NCBI GenBank assembly: GCA_017460835.1
Contig: JAFUAD010000041.1
Span: forward strand, 1-32,606
DNA: 32,606 nt
Origin: Oscillospiraceae bacterium
GTDB taxonomy: Bacteria > Bacillota > Clostridia > Oscillospirales > Ruminococcaceae
Reading direction: 5' to 3'
Part shown: positions 19,987-29,572 of the stretch, piece after piece
Layout of the letters: every line of letters starts with the position of its first letter
Numbering within the stretch: the first letter of the stretch is position 1
The notes under the pieces: model-generated
Database searches by the model: none
What the model saw: only the letters and a program-made list of their open reading frames with translations
What the model was told of the DNA's origin: nothing
Program-made: the position numbers and the translations under genes

Positions 19987-21320
19987 ACGGAAGGCTTGCG
20001 CTGCTCTGCGGAATGTCCGCGCTGATGACGGTGCAGCTCCCTGCATGCAGCTTCTCGGCGAGCACGGAAACCATGCTGACGCCGCCGCGTCTGACCGCGG
20101 AGCAGGAGCAGATCTATCAGGCGCTGCAATCGGCCGCCGGCTCGCAGATCAGTCTGAAATATCCGAAATCCGGCGAACGGCTCTCGGCGTTTACCGTCGA
20201 GGACTTGGACGGTGACGGAACCGATGAGGCGATTGTGTTCTATGAGGCGGGACGCAGCGGCTCGGAGGAAAATCCGCTGCGGCTCTGTCTGCTCGACCAG
20301 CGCGGCGGAAAATGGCGCACGGTGTCGGAATATCCGGCGGCGGGCGCGGAGATCGAGCGCGTCGATATCGAACGGCTCGGCGCAAACAGCAGAAAAAACC
20401 TGATTCTCCGGTACAGCTATGTGGACGGCGCGGAGCATGCGGCGACGGTCTATCACTATGAGGACGGCGCGCTGATTCAGTCGCTTTCGGTGCCCTATTC
20501 CATGCTGGAGATCCGCGACCTCAATCAGGACGGCACCGCGGAGCTCTTTCTGACCAACACGGCAAAGTCGCCGGTGCCGGCATCCGCGACGGTCTATGAG
20601 CTGGATGCGGACGGGAATTATGTCCGCTCTCCGCTCGATCTGCCGGAGAATTTCACCGACGTCACCCGCGCCGCATACGGCACGCTGCCGCTTCCGGAGG
20701 GCGGGGAGATTCCGGCGATCTACCTCGACGGCGCGACCGGCGCCAATACCGCACAGACCGCTGTGCTGACCTATCGGGAGCAGATTCTTTCTACGGTGTA
20801 TACCGATGCCGCAGACCGCCTGAACAGCTCCCGGCCGGGCGGCTGTCAGACCATGGACATCGACGGGGACGGGGAGCTGGAAATCCCCGGAAGCACGCTG
20901 TTTTACGGATACAGCGGAGCCTCTGAGGCGCCGCAGCTCAGCATGACCAACTGGTATGCCTGCCGGAACGGGATGCTGATCCGCGAGTATGCATCGTATT
21001 ATGCGGTGCAGGAGGGCTATGTGTTCGTGATGCCCGAGCGCTGGGAGAAGCAGGTCACGGCGGTTCAGGAGAATGAGGAAATCGTGTTTTATCAGATCGA
21101 CCCGGAGCTGCAAAATGCAGAGGGGACGCCGGTTCTGCTGGCGCCGCTGCTGCGGCTGGCGGTCGTCAATGACCCGGTGATCGCGGACGCGATGCAGTCG
21201 GAGGGCTATCTGCTGCTGCGCCGCCAGAACGGAAACTATTATCTCGGCGCGATTCAGGGCGCGGGCAGTCCGCTTCAGCTTCTCGAAAGCGAGCTGCTGT
21301 TTGCGATGCAGGTGCTCTGA
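19983..21320 (+). CDS. Lipoprotein with calcium-loop (FG-GAP/VCBS-like) repeats
   Basis: The 445-residue exported lipoprotein has signal sequence and lipobox LPAC (Cys22). The mature part carries three spaced D-x-D-x-D-G loops with following hydrophobic strands: EDLDGDGTDEAIV (from 73), RDLNQDGTAELFL (from 178) and MDIDGDGELEI (from 291). Such loops bind calcium in FG-GAP/VCBS beta-propellers, so a propeller-like extracellular sensor or binding domain is plausible, though not proven. It starts inside the citrate synthase stop codon and lacks its own clear ribosome site. It is followed after 40 bases by a response regulator and kinase, which suggests a part in signal sensing. Confidence 0.72.
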   Translation: MNGRLALLCGMSALMTVQLPACSFSASTETMLTPPRLTAEQEQIYQALQSAAGSQISLKYPKSGERLSAFTVEDLDGDGTDEAIVFYEAGRSGSEENPLRLCLLDQRGGKWRTVSEYPAAGAEIERVDIERLGANSRKNLILRYSYVDGAEHAATVYHYEDGALIQSLSVPYSMLEIRDLNQDGTAELFLTNTAKSPVPASATVYELDADGNYVRSPLDLPENFTDVTRAAYGTLPLPEGGEIPAIYLDGATGANTAQTAVLTYREQILSTVYTDAADRLNSSRPGGCQTMDIDGDGELEIPGSTLFYGYSGASEAPQLSMTNWYACRNGMLIREYASYYAVQEGYVFVMPERWEKQVTAVQENEEIVFYQIDPELQNAEGTPVLLAPLLRLAVVNDPVIADAMQSEGYLLLRRQNGNYYLGAIQGAGSPLQLLESELLFAMQVL

Positions 21321-21360
21321 GATACCGTGCTGTCAAATTATCAGAATGGAGGAAACGTGC

Positions 21361-22074
21361 ATGAAACGGATTCTTGTCTGTGAGGATGAGGAAGTCATCC
21401 GCGAGTTTGTGGTCATCAACCTGAAGCGCTCAGGCTACGATGTGGTCGATGTGGACTGCGGAGAGGCTGCGCTGCGCGTGTTCGATCAGGAAAACGGCAA
21501 TTTCGACATTGTCGTGCTCGATATCATGATGCCCGGCATCGACGGCATCACGGTTCTGAAGCGCCTGCGCGAAAAATCCAAGACCGTCGGCATCATCATG
21601 CTCTCTGCAAAGGCGCAGGAAATGGACAAGGTCAATGCGCTGATGAACGAGGCGGATGACTATATCACAAAGCCCTTTGCGCCCTCTGAGCTGACCGTGC
21701 GCGTCGATGCGCTCTACCGCAGGGTCATGATGAATTCCATGAACAATGAGGGCGTCAAGATTCTGGAATCGGGACCGTTCCTGATCGACCTCGACGGCAG
21801 AACCGTCACGAAGAACGGCGAGCCGATCGAGCTGACGGATGTGGAATACAAGATTCTCAGCTATTTTCTGCGCAATAAGAATACAGCGCTCGACCGCGTC
21901 AGCATTCTCTCGAATGTCTGGAGCGACAGCTATTACGGCGACAACAAGATCGTCGATGTCAACATCCGCCGCCTGCGCATGAAGATCGAGGATGACCCCT
22001 CCGACCCGAAGTATATCACGACCATCTGGGGCTACGGCTACAAATGGGAGGAGAAAACAGAGGGGCACCGCTAA
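21361..22074 (+). CDS. OmpR/PhoB-family response regulator
   Basis: The 237-residue regulator has a receiver domain (1-120) with acidic pocket CEDEE, phosphorylation site D54 in VVLDIMMPG, and the KPF switch lysine in DDYITKPF. A winged-helix DNA-binding domain follows (about 140-232) with ELTDVEYKILSYFLRN, VDVNIRRLRMKIE and IWGYGYKW. The residues before DDY are Asn-Glu-Ala instead of the common Gly-Ala. GGAGG lies eight bases before the ATG at 21361; the longer frame starting at 21301 overlaps the upstream gene and has no site. Its kinase partner starts 15 bases after its stop. Such regulators bind direct repeats about 11 bp apart. Confidence 0.95.
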   Translation: MKRILVCEDEEVIREFVVINLKRSGYDVVDVDCGEAALRVFDQENGNFDIVVLDIMMPGIDGITVLKRLREKSKTVGIIMLSAKAQEMDKVNALMNEADDYITKPFAPSELTVRVDALYRRVMMNSMNNEGVKILESGPFLIDLDGRTVTKNGEPIELTDVEYKILSYFLRNKNTALDRVSILSNVWSDSYYGDNKIVDVNIRRLRMKIEDDPSDPKYITTIWGYGYKWEEKTEGHR

Positions 22075-22089
22075 AAGGGGAGCAGCTCA

Positions 22090-23565
22090 ATGGCGAAAAA
22101 AAGCATCAAACGCCGCTGGATCACCAACAATCTCGGCGTCATCGCCCTGATTCTGCTGGTGATCGAGCTGACGGTGATCTATGCGGTGCAGAATTACTTT
22201 TATAATTCTGCGCGGCAGTATCTGATGTCGAAGATCAACGCGGTCAACGGCGTTCTGACGCGGTATGCCGCCGACACCGGAACCAACCTCAATGCGGAGA
22301 TCCGCAGCACGCTTGAGAGCTTCTCCGATAAGGACAAAATGGAGCTCATGGCGATTGACTACGACGGCAGAATCGTGCTGACCTCCTCCGGCTTTACGCC
22401 CGATTTTACAATGGAGATGTCCGATTACAACGACGCGATGCAGCCCGGGAATCCCTACGGCTTCAGCACCGGAAAAACGGACAACGGCGAGCGGATCATG
22501 GCGGTCAGCTATTCGATCGCCGATATCAGCGAGGAGTACAGCGCCATCCGCGTCGTGACCTCGCTGGAGACGATCGACAACACGATCGCCGCGTTCGTGG
22601 TGTTTGTCACGCTGATTGCCTTTGCGGTTCTGCTGCTGCTGGGTCTCTCGAATCTGTATTTCGTCGGCTCGATTCTGCGGCCGATCCGCGAGATCAATAC
22701 CAATACAGAAAAATTTGCGCAGGGCGATTTCACAACCCGCATCAATCAGGAGAGCGAGGACGAGATCGGCGAGCTCTGCGCGGGCATCAACCATATGGCA
22801 GATGAGCTCTCGACGGCCGAGGCGATGAAAAACGAATTCATCAGCTCGGTGTCCCATGAGCTGCGCACGCCGCTGACCGCGATCAAGGGCTGGGCGGATA
22901 CGCTCAGCGATATGGCGGCGGACAGCATCCGCGGGGACGCAGAGCCGAACCCGGAGATGATGCAGAAGGGGCTGCGGATTATCACCGGCGAAACCGAGCG
23001 ACTCTCGGAAATGGTCGAGGAGCTGCTCGATTTTTCGCGGATGCAGAGCGGCCACTTCACTTTGCAGATGGATACGATGGACGTCCTCGCCGAGCTCGGC
23101 GACGCTGTCCTGATCTACATGGAGCGCGCGAAAAAGGACAAAATCCGCGTGGTCTATGAGGAGCCGGAGATGCTGCCGTTTGTGTACGGCGACAAAAACA
23201 GAATCCGGCAGGTCTTTATCAATGTCATTGACAACGCGATCAAGTATTCCGACCCGGACGGGCTCGTGGAGATCACGGCGGATGCGGCGGAGGACGGCAA
23301 TGCGGTGCGGGTGACCGTCCGCGACCACGGCTGCGGCATCAAAAAATCCGATCTGGGAAAGGTCAAGACGAAATTCTATAAGCCGAATCACACGCGGCGC
23401 GGCTCCGGAATCGGGCTTGCCGTCGCGGATGAGATCGTTTCGATGCATCACGGGACACTGGAAATCGACAGCGAGGAAAATGTCGGAACGGTCGTGACGA
23501 TCACGCTGCCGGCAAAGGGCAGCAGCCCTTATTACTCCGGCAGTCAAATATCAACAAAACTGTAG
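22090..23565 (+). CDS. Membrane sensor histidine kinase
   Basis: The 491-residue kinase has TM1 (about 15-35), an extracellular PAS/Cache-like domain of about 130 residues (36-163, with MELMAIDYDGRIVLTSSG), TM2 (164-192), HAMP (193-245), HisKA with phosphorylated H256 in SVSHELRTPLTAIKGW, and an ATPase domain with N-box VIDNAIKYS, G1 DHGCGIKK and G2 GSGIGLAVA. The architecture is like PhoR/WalK kinases. It is the partner of the response regulator directly upstream. The signal may be shared with the calcium-loop lipoprotein of the same operon. The gene ends five bases before palindromic element copy 3. Confidence 0.95.
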   Translation: MAKKSIKRRWITNNLGVIALILLVIELTVIYAVQNYFYNSARQYLMSKINAVNGVLTRYAADTGTNLNAEIRSTLESFSDKDKMELMAIDYDGRIVLTSSGFTPDFTMEMSDYNDAMQPGNPYGFSTGKTDNGERIMAVSYSIADISEEYSAIRVVTSLETIDNTIAAFVVFVTLIAFAVLLLLGLSNLYFVGSILRPIREINTNTEKFAQGDFTTRINQESEDEIGELCAGINHMADELSTAEAMKNEFISSVSHELRTPLTAIKGWADTLSDMAADSIRGDAEPNPEMMQKGLRIITGETERLSEMVEELLDFSRMQSGHFTLQMDTMDVLAELGDAVLIYMERAKKDKIRVVYEEPEMLPFVYGDKNRIRQVFINVIDNAIKYSDPDGLVEITADAAEDGNAVRVTVRDHGCGIKKSDLGKVKTKFYKPNHTRRGSGIGLAVADEIVSMHHGTLEIDSEENVGTVVTITLPAKGSSPYYSGSQISTKL

Positions 23566-23570
23566 TTTAT

Positions 23571-23766
23571 AGGTGCCTCCGGCGGATTGGAAATGGGGCT
23601 CCGCCCCATACCCCGCCAAAGGGACATTGTCCCTTTGGAATCCCGATATTGCTCCGCGTCAGCCCCTCAGGGGGCAGGCGCGGAGCAACAATGGGAGTCC
23701 AGAGGGATAGTATCCCTCTGGCAGGGGGTGTGGGGGACGGCGTCCCCCACTGCCCATCGCTGAAAG
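23571..23766 (+). repeat. Palindromic intergenic element, copy 3
   Basis: About 196 nt in the same direction as copy 2. Serial palindromes: ATGGGGC-TCC-GCCCCAT (23593-23609), a 23-nt one (23616-23638), a nested stem TTGCTCCGCG/CGCGGAGCAA around GCCCC/GGGGC (23649-23688), a perfect 23-nt one (23699-23721) and a perfect 21-nt one (23730-23750). It lacks the TGAGTTTGCA palindrome of copies 1 and 2. Its inverted ends are poorly preserved. It sits between the kinase gene and the DUF1385 gene. Confidence 0.85.
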
Positions 23767-23830
23767 CATCGACAAACTTCGGTTTATCGACATATGGATG
23801 CTGAAGCAATAATTTGAAAGGATGAATGCA

Positions 23831-25057
23831 TTGTCCGAACAGCAGGCAGCCGGAAAGCAGGCTGCAAAAGCAGAATACGCACACCGCTCGAAGATCGGCG
23901 GGCAGGCGCTGATCGAGGGCGTCATGATGAAGGGCGCCTTCCGCGGCGCAATGGCATGCCGGCTCCCGAACGGCGAGATTGACCTCGAAACATGGGAGAT
24001 TCCGGCGAAATGGAAGAATGACCCGAAAACCGGAAAGCCGCGGCTCGTTCTGCCGTGGTATACGAGGGTGCCGCTCGTGCGCGGCTGCGTGAATTTTGTG
24101 AAATCCATGATCGACGGCTACCGGTGCATGATGAAATCGGCCGAAAAGCAGTTCGATGAGGAAATCGACGCATTCTGCGAATGGAAAAAGAAAAACAAGA
24201 AATTTGAGAAGCTCAGCGAGGAGGAGCAGGCAGAGCTGTTCCGGCAGTGGTATCCGCGCTATTTTGAAAAGGCGGAGAAGGAAAAGGCGAAGGAGGACAA
24301 AAAATATGTCCCCGCCGCGCCGCCCGATGCCGAAACGGTCGAGCGCCGCTGGGCCTACCTGAAAAAAGCCTCCGAGCATTACGATTACGAGGAGCCGAGT
24401 AAATTTGAGCAGTGGCTCGACGACAAGCTCGGCGACGCGGTCTTCAATATCATCATGGTGATCGCAATGGTGCTGGGGCTGGTGCTCGCGATCGGGCTGT
24501 TCATGTATCTGCCGAAGCTGATCGTCCACTGGATTCCGCCGCTCGGAAAGAACCGGATTGTCAAATCCGTTGCCGAGGGCGTGGTCAAGATCGTGCTCTT
24601 TGTGCTGTATATGTCGCTGACCGGGCTCTCAAAGAGCGTCCGCAGAACCTATGAATATCACGGCGCGGAGCATAAGACCATCGCCTGCTTTGAGGCGGCG
24701 CTCCCGCTGACGGTCGAGAATGTCCGGAAGCAGATTCGCTTCCATCCGCGCTGCGGCACGAGCTTTATCTTCCTTGTTCTGCTGATCGGCATTTTCTTCG
24801 GCTGCTTCAATCCCTATGTGATCGTGTGGAAGCGGGTGCTGTTCGGCTTTGCGCTGCTGCCGCTCGTCATGGGCGTGAGCTATGAGCTGATCCGCATTGC
24901 CGGACGCTATACGAATGTGTGTACGCGGATTCTCTCGGCGCCGGGTCTCTGGATTCAGCGCATCACAACAAAGGAGCCGCACGACGATCAGATCGAGTGC
25001 GCAATCGCGGCGATGAAGCCCTGCATCCCGGAAAATCTGGAGGATGATATCTGGTGA
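23831..25057 (+). CDS. DUF1385 (YqhQ-like) membrane protein
   Basis: The 408-residue protein has the family opening IGGQALIEGVMMKG (22-35), the VPLVRG motif (80-84), and the conserved YHGAEHKTI (276-284) and FHPRCGTSF (304-312) blocks, which look like metal-binding histidines and cysteine. Several membrane segments occupy about 205-228, 250-267, 311-328 and 335-351. A highly charged insert of about 100 residues (103-200, rich in Lys and Glu) makes it longer than usual. TTG at 23831 is preferred as start because GAAAGGATG is then seven bases away; an ATG at 23822 lies within that site. Function is unknown. The stop overlaps the prmC start, a pairing seen widely in clostridia. Confidence 0.85.
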   Translation: MSEQQAAGKQAAKAEYAHRSKIGGQALIEGVMMKGAFRGAMACRLPNGEIDLETWEIPAKWKNDPKTGKPRLVLPWYTRVPLVRGCVNFVKSMIDGYRCMMKSAEKQFDEEIDAFCEWKKKNKKFEKLSEEEQAELFRQWYPRYFEKAEKEKAKEDKKYVPAAPPDAETVERRWAYLKKASEHYDYEEPSKFEQWLDDKLGDAVFNIIMVIAMVLGLVLAIGLFMYLPKLIVHWIPPLGKNRIVKSVAEGVVKIVLFVLYMSLTGLSKSVRRTYEYHGAEHKTIACFEAALPLTVENVRKQIRFHPRCGTSFIFLVLLIGIFFGCFNPYVIVWKRVLFGFALLPLVMGVSYELIRIAGRYTNVCTRILSAPGLWIQRITTKEPHDDQIECAIAAMKPCIPENLEDDIW

Positions 25058-25854
25058 CGGGGCAGGCATTCCTGCTGCCGGAGATTGCGGAAATCCTTTC
25101 CGCCGGCGGAATTGAGGATGCCGTACCGGAGGCGAGATGGATTCTGGAGGATGCTGCGGATGCGGAACAGGCACGCAGCATCGCAAAACGCCGCGCACGG
25201 CATGAGCCGCTGCAATATCTGCTCGGCAAATGGGAATTCTACGGGCTGACAATGTATGTCGGCGAGGGGGTATTGATTCCGCGCGCCGATACCGAAACGC
25301 TCGTTGAGGCGGTTCTGACGCGCCTTCCCGACCGCAGCGGGCAGATGATCGCGGATCTCTGCACCGGCAGCGGGTGCATCGCGCTGGCGCTGGCGGCGCA
25401 TATGGAGCACACACGCTTTGCCGGGCTGGAGCGCAGCGCGGCGGCACTGCAATATGCGGAGAAAAATCTCGCGCTGCACCGGTTTCCCAATGTGACATTT
25501 TCCTGCGCGGATGTGCTGGATGAAGCGGCCGCCGGGCAGTATCACGGGCTTGCGGCGATCGTCTGCAACCCGCCGTATCTCACGGAGGCGGAGATGCAGA
25601 ATTTGCAGGAGGAGGTGCGCTATGAGCCCGAATCGGCGCTCTTCGGCGAGCCGGACGGCCTGCATTTTTACCGTGAGATCACGCGGCTCTGGCGGGAGAC
25701 GCTGAAGCCGGGCGGGCTGCTCGCCTATGAGGTCGGCTATACACAGGCCGCGGCAGTCGGGGAGATTCTCTCGCAGAATTCATTTGAACAAATTGAACGG
25801 ATCCGGGATCTGAACGGCATCGAGCGTGTCGTGCTCGGATACCGGAATCCATAA
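25054..25854 (+). CDS. prmC: Release-factor glutamine methyltransferase
   Basis: The 266-residue enzyme methylates the GGQ glutamine of peptide-chain release factors. Seen: an N-terminal helical domain with YLLGKWEFYG and VLIPRADTETLVE, the SAM-binding motif DLCTGSGCIALALA, and catalytic NPPY in IVCNPPYLTEAEM, followed by GEPDGLHFYREI. The start is GTG, overlapping the DUF1385 stop codon (GTGA), so translation is coupled. No prfA gene lies next to it, unlike in many genomes. Confidence 0.94.
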   Translation: MTGQAFLLPEIAEILSAGGIEDAVPEARWILEDAADAEQARSIAKRRARHEPLQYLLGKWEFYGLTMYVGEGVLIPRADTETLVEAVLTRLPDRSGQMIADLCTGSGCIALALAAHMEHTRFAGLERSAAALQYAEKNLALHRFPNVTFSCADVLDEAAAGQYHGLAAIVCNPPYLTEAEMQNLQEEVRYEPESALFGEPDGLHFYREITRLWRETLKPGGLLAYEVGYTQAAAVGEILSQNSFEQIERIRDLNGIERVVLGYRNP

Positions 25855-25865
25855 CCAATATGTGA

Positions 25866-25890
25866 TGTGCAGGCGAAGCGGAGCTGCACA
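25866..25890 (+). other. Hairpin in the recA leader
   Basis: TGTGCAG and CTGCACA (25866-25872 / 25884-25890) form a seven-base stem ending exactly before the GAAAGGA ribosome site of recA. No LexA-type operator is seen in the 51-base gap. It may be an mRNA processing or spacing element. Confidence 0.4.
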
Positions 25891-25905
25891 GAAAGGAACA
25901 GACAC

Positions 25906-27096
<1,191 letters not shown>

Positions 27097-27114
27097 GCCG
27101 GGAGCGGACTGCAT

Positions 27115-27765
27115 ATGAAAATTGAGGCAATGACGCCGGGAAAAGGCAGGCTCACGGAGATTCTGCTCTCAAGCGGCGAAACGCTCTGGCTGCACGCGGA
27201 GCTCGCGCAGGCGGAGGGGCTGTATGCCGGGGCAGAGCTCGATGCAGAGCGGGTCGCGGCGCTCAAACAGCGCGCTGCGGAGCGCCGTGCCTATGAGTAC
27301 GGGCTGTATCTGCTGGAGCGCCGCGGCTATTCCTACCGCGAGCTCTATCAAAAGCTCACGGATGCGAAGAATTCGCAGGAGGACGCCGTGCTGGCGGCGC
27401 TCGAAAAGCTCACGCGCTACGGCTTTCTCAATGATGTACGGTATGCGGAGCAGCTTGCGCGGCATTTTGTTGAGGGAAAGAAATACGGCATCCGGCGCGC
27501 GGCATATGAAATGCGGCACCGGGGTCTCTCGCAGGCGGACATCGACGATGCCCTCTCTGCCTATGACGACCCGGAGCAGATTTCTGCGCAGCTTCTGGAA
27601 ATCCTGCAAAAGAAATATGCGCGGTACCTGACCGATCCGGATGACCGCAAGGCATCCGAGAAGGTCACGGCGGCGCTGGTGCGGCGCGGGTATACCTATC
27701 AGCAGATCCGGAACGCAATCGAGGATTATTACGCACTCGCAGAGGAATCGGACGATGACGAATGA
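27115..27765 (+). CDS. recX: Regulatory protein RecX
   Basis: The 216-residue all-helical protein limits RecA filaments. It shows RecX repeat motifs: YGLYLLERRGYSYRELYQKL, LTRYGFLNDVRYAEQLARHF (in parts) and GIRRAAYEMRHRGLSQADID, and a last repeat KVTAALVRRGYTYQQI. An N-terminal extension of about 55 residues precedes the first repeat. Position directly after recA is typical. Its last 11 bases overlap the following gene. Confidence 0.92.
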   Translation: MKIEAMTPGKGRLTEILLSSGETLWLHAELAQAEGLYAGAELDAERVAALKQRAAERRAYEYGLYLLERRGYSYRELYQKLTDAKNSQEDAVLAALEKLTRYGFLNDVRYAEQLARHFVEGKKYGIRRAAYEMRHRGLSQADIDDALSAYDDPEQISAQLLEILQKKYARYLTDPDDRKASEKVTAALVRRGYTYQQIRNAIEDYYALAEESDDDE

Positions 27766-28228
27766 GGAACTGATGTCGCTGGTGAACCGTTCGCTGTTCG
27801 CGGCGCTCGGCTATACGGATAAACAGGGCAGACCGAGCGTGCGGCGCGTATTCTGCGTCTGGCACAAGGGACTTGCCCGGCATCTGATCTCGACCAACAC
27901 CTGCTCGGAGCATGTGCAGAGCCTGATGCAAAACGGCAATGCCTGTCTGTATTTTTCGGATGATGCGAAATTCGAGGGGCTTTGCCTTTACGGGAATGTG
28001 ACCGTGCATTTCGAGGAGGCATACAGGGCGCTGCTCTGGAATCCGGGCGATGAAAAATATTATCCGGCCGGCATCAGTGACCCGGATTACTGCGTGCTGG
28101 AATTTGCGGCGGAAAGCGGCAGATTCTATCGCTATGACGGAAAAGGGGAGCTGACCGCTGAGATGCTCGCAGAATCGGAGGCGGGCAGGAAATTTGAAAA
28201 CGGCTATGCTGCACAGGCTGCCGGATAA
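27755..28228 (+). CDS. Pyridoxamine 5'-phosphate oxidase-family protein (second)
   Basis: The 157-residue protein has a split-barrel FMN-binding pattern: SLFAALGYTDKQGRPSVRRVF, HLISTNTCSEHVQSLMQNG and ACLYFSDDAKFEGLCLYGN (in parts). It belongs to the same superfamily as the 3579 gene, without close similarity. The ATG overlaps the recX end by 11 bases and has AGAGGA eight bases upstream. It ends 12 bases before rimO, so it is a true operon member. Substrate and cofactor are not known. Confidence 0.78.
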   Translation: MTNEELMSLVNRSLFAALGYTDKQGRPSVRRVFCVWHKGLARHLISTNTCSEHVQSLMQNGNACLYFSDDAKFEGLCLYGNVTVHFEEAYRALLWNPGDEKYYPAGISDPDYCVLEFAAESGRFYRYDGKGELTAEMLAESEAGRKFENGYAAQAAG

Positions 28229-28240
28229 CGGGAGAACAAT

Positions 28241-29572
28241 ATGAATGTCAGTATGATCTCGCTCGGATGCTCCAAAAATCTGGTAGATTCCGAGCGGATG
28301 CTGCACCTGCTTGAAGCGGGAGGCTATGCGCTGACCGCTGACCCGGAGCAGGCGGAGGTCGCGGTTGTCAACACCTGCGGCTTCATTCAGGCGGCAAAGG
28401 AAGAAGCAATTGAACAGATCTTAGAGCTGATTCAGCAGAAGGAAGCGGGGAAGCTCCGGAGAATCATCGTGACGGGCTGCCTTGCCGAGCGTTACCGCGA
28501 TGAGGTTGCGGAGCAGTTCCCGGAGGTCGATGCCGTCATCGGCATCGGCGACCAGACCGAGATCTGCGCGGTGCTCGACCGCGTGACGCAGGGCGACCGC
28601 GTGATGCGGTTTGCGCCCAAGTGCAATATGCCGCTGACCGGTCAGCGCGTGCTCGCGACGCTGCCCTTTTTCGCGTATCTGAAGATCGCGGAGGGCTGCT
28701 CGAACGGCTGCACCTACTGCGCGATTCCGGCAATCCGCGGAAAATACCGCTCTGTGCCGATAGAGGATGTACTGCGCGAGGCGGAAACGCTCGCGGCGGC
28801 CGGCGTTACGGAGCTGGTGGTCATCGCACAGGACACCACCCGCTACGGCGAGGATCTCTGCGGCAGGCCGATGCTGCCGGAGCTGCTGCAAAAGCTCTGC
28901 CGGATCGAGGGCTTCCGGTGGATCAGAGTGCTCTACTGCTACCCGGAGCGCATCACCGACGAGCTGATCGACGTGATCGCGAAGGAACCGAAAATCGTGA
29001 AATATCTCGATATTCCGATTCAGCACTGCAATGCGGATATTCTGCGGCGGATGCGCAGAGAGGGCGACCGGGAGACGCTCCGGCAGCTCATTGAAAAGCT
29101 GCGGGTTCGCATTCCGGGGCTGACGCTCCGCACCACGCTTCTGGTCGGGTTTCCCGGCGAAACGGAGGCGCAGTTCAATGAGCTGGCGGAATTCGTGCAG
29201 GAAATGCGCTTTGACCGGATGGGCTGCTTTGCCTATTCCGAGGAGGAGCACACCGCCGCTGCGAACATGCCCGATCAGGTTGACGAAGCGGTGCGGGTAC
29301 ACCGCGCAGCGCTGCTGATGGAGCAGCAGATGACCGTTTCGGCGGCGCTCAATCAGGCGCGCATCGGAACGGAAACCGAGGCCGTGATCGAGGGCTTTGA
29401 CCCTGAGAATGCGGCATGGATCGCCCGCACGCCCGCCGAGGCGCCGGATGTGGACGGGCGGCTCTATCTGCCCGGTACGCCGGAGGACGGATTCCAGGCC
29501 GGACAGTATGTGACAGTACGCATCACGGATGCGGCAGATTATGATTTGATAGGAGAGGTGACTGCCGGGTGA
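28241..29572 (+). CDS. rimO: Ribosomal protein uS12 methylthiotransferase
   Basis: The 443-residue radical-SAM enzyme adds a methylthio group to an aspartate of ribosomal protein S12. The N-terminal domain carries cluster cysteines C10 (SLGCSKNLVDSE), C46 and C80; the radical-SAM cluster uses C153, C157 and C160 in GCSNGCTYCAIP; a TRAM domain ends the protein (about 370-443). SLGCSKNLVDSE distinguishes RimO from MiaB. It is followed by pgsA with a 4-base overlap. Confidence 0.96.
   Translation: MNVSMISLGCSKNLVDSERMLHLLEAGGYALTADPEQAEVAVVNTCGFIQAAKEEAIEQILELIQQKEAGKLRRIIVTGCLAERYRDEVAEQFPEVDAVIGIGDQTEICAVLDRVTQGDRVMRFAPKCNMPLTGQRVLATLPFFAYLKIAEGCSNGCTYCAIPAIRGKYRSVPIEDVLREAETLAAAGVTELVVIAQDTTRYGEDLCGRPMLPELLQKLCRIEGFRWIRVLYCYPERITDELIDVIAKEPKIVKYLDIPIQHCNADILRRMRREGDRETLRQLIEKLRVRIPGLTLRTTLLVGFPGETEAQFNELAEFVQEMRFDRMGCFAYSEEEHTAAANMPDQVDEAVRVHRAALLMEQQMTVSAALNQARIGTETEAVIEGFDPENAAWIARTPAEAPDVDGRLYLPGTPEDGFQAGQYVTVRITDAADYDLIGEVTAG

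Noticed and set aside
19809-23547. Long minus-strand frames opposite the lipoprotein and kinase genes (19809-21113 and 22087-23547)
   Set aside because: Both are antiparallel shadows of well-recognised plus-strand genes and have no ribosome sites.
15189-23766. CRISPR array
   Set aside because: The repeats are three long, unevenly spaced elements kilobases apart with internal palindromes, not short direct repeats with unique spacers, and no cas gene is present.
25855-25905. LexA/SOS operator before recA
   Set aside because: No GAAC-N4-GTTC-type palindrome is present in the gap; only a short TGTGCAG hairpin is.
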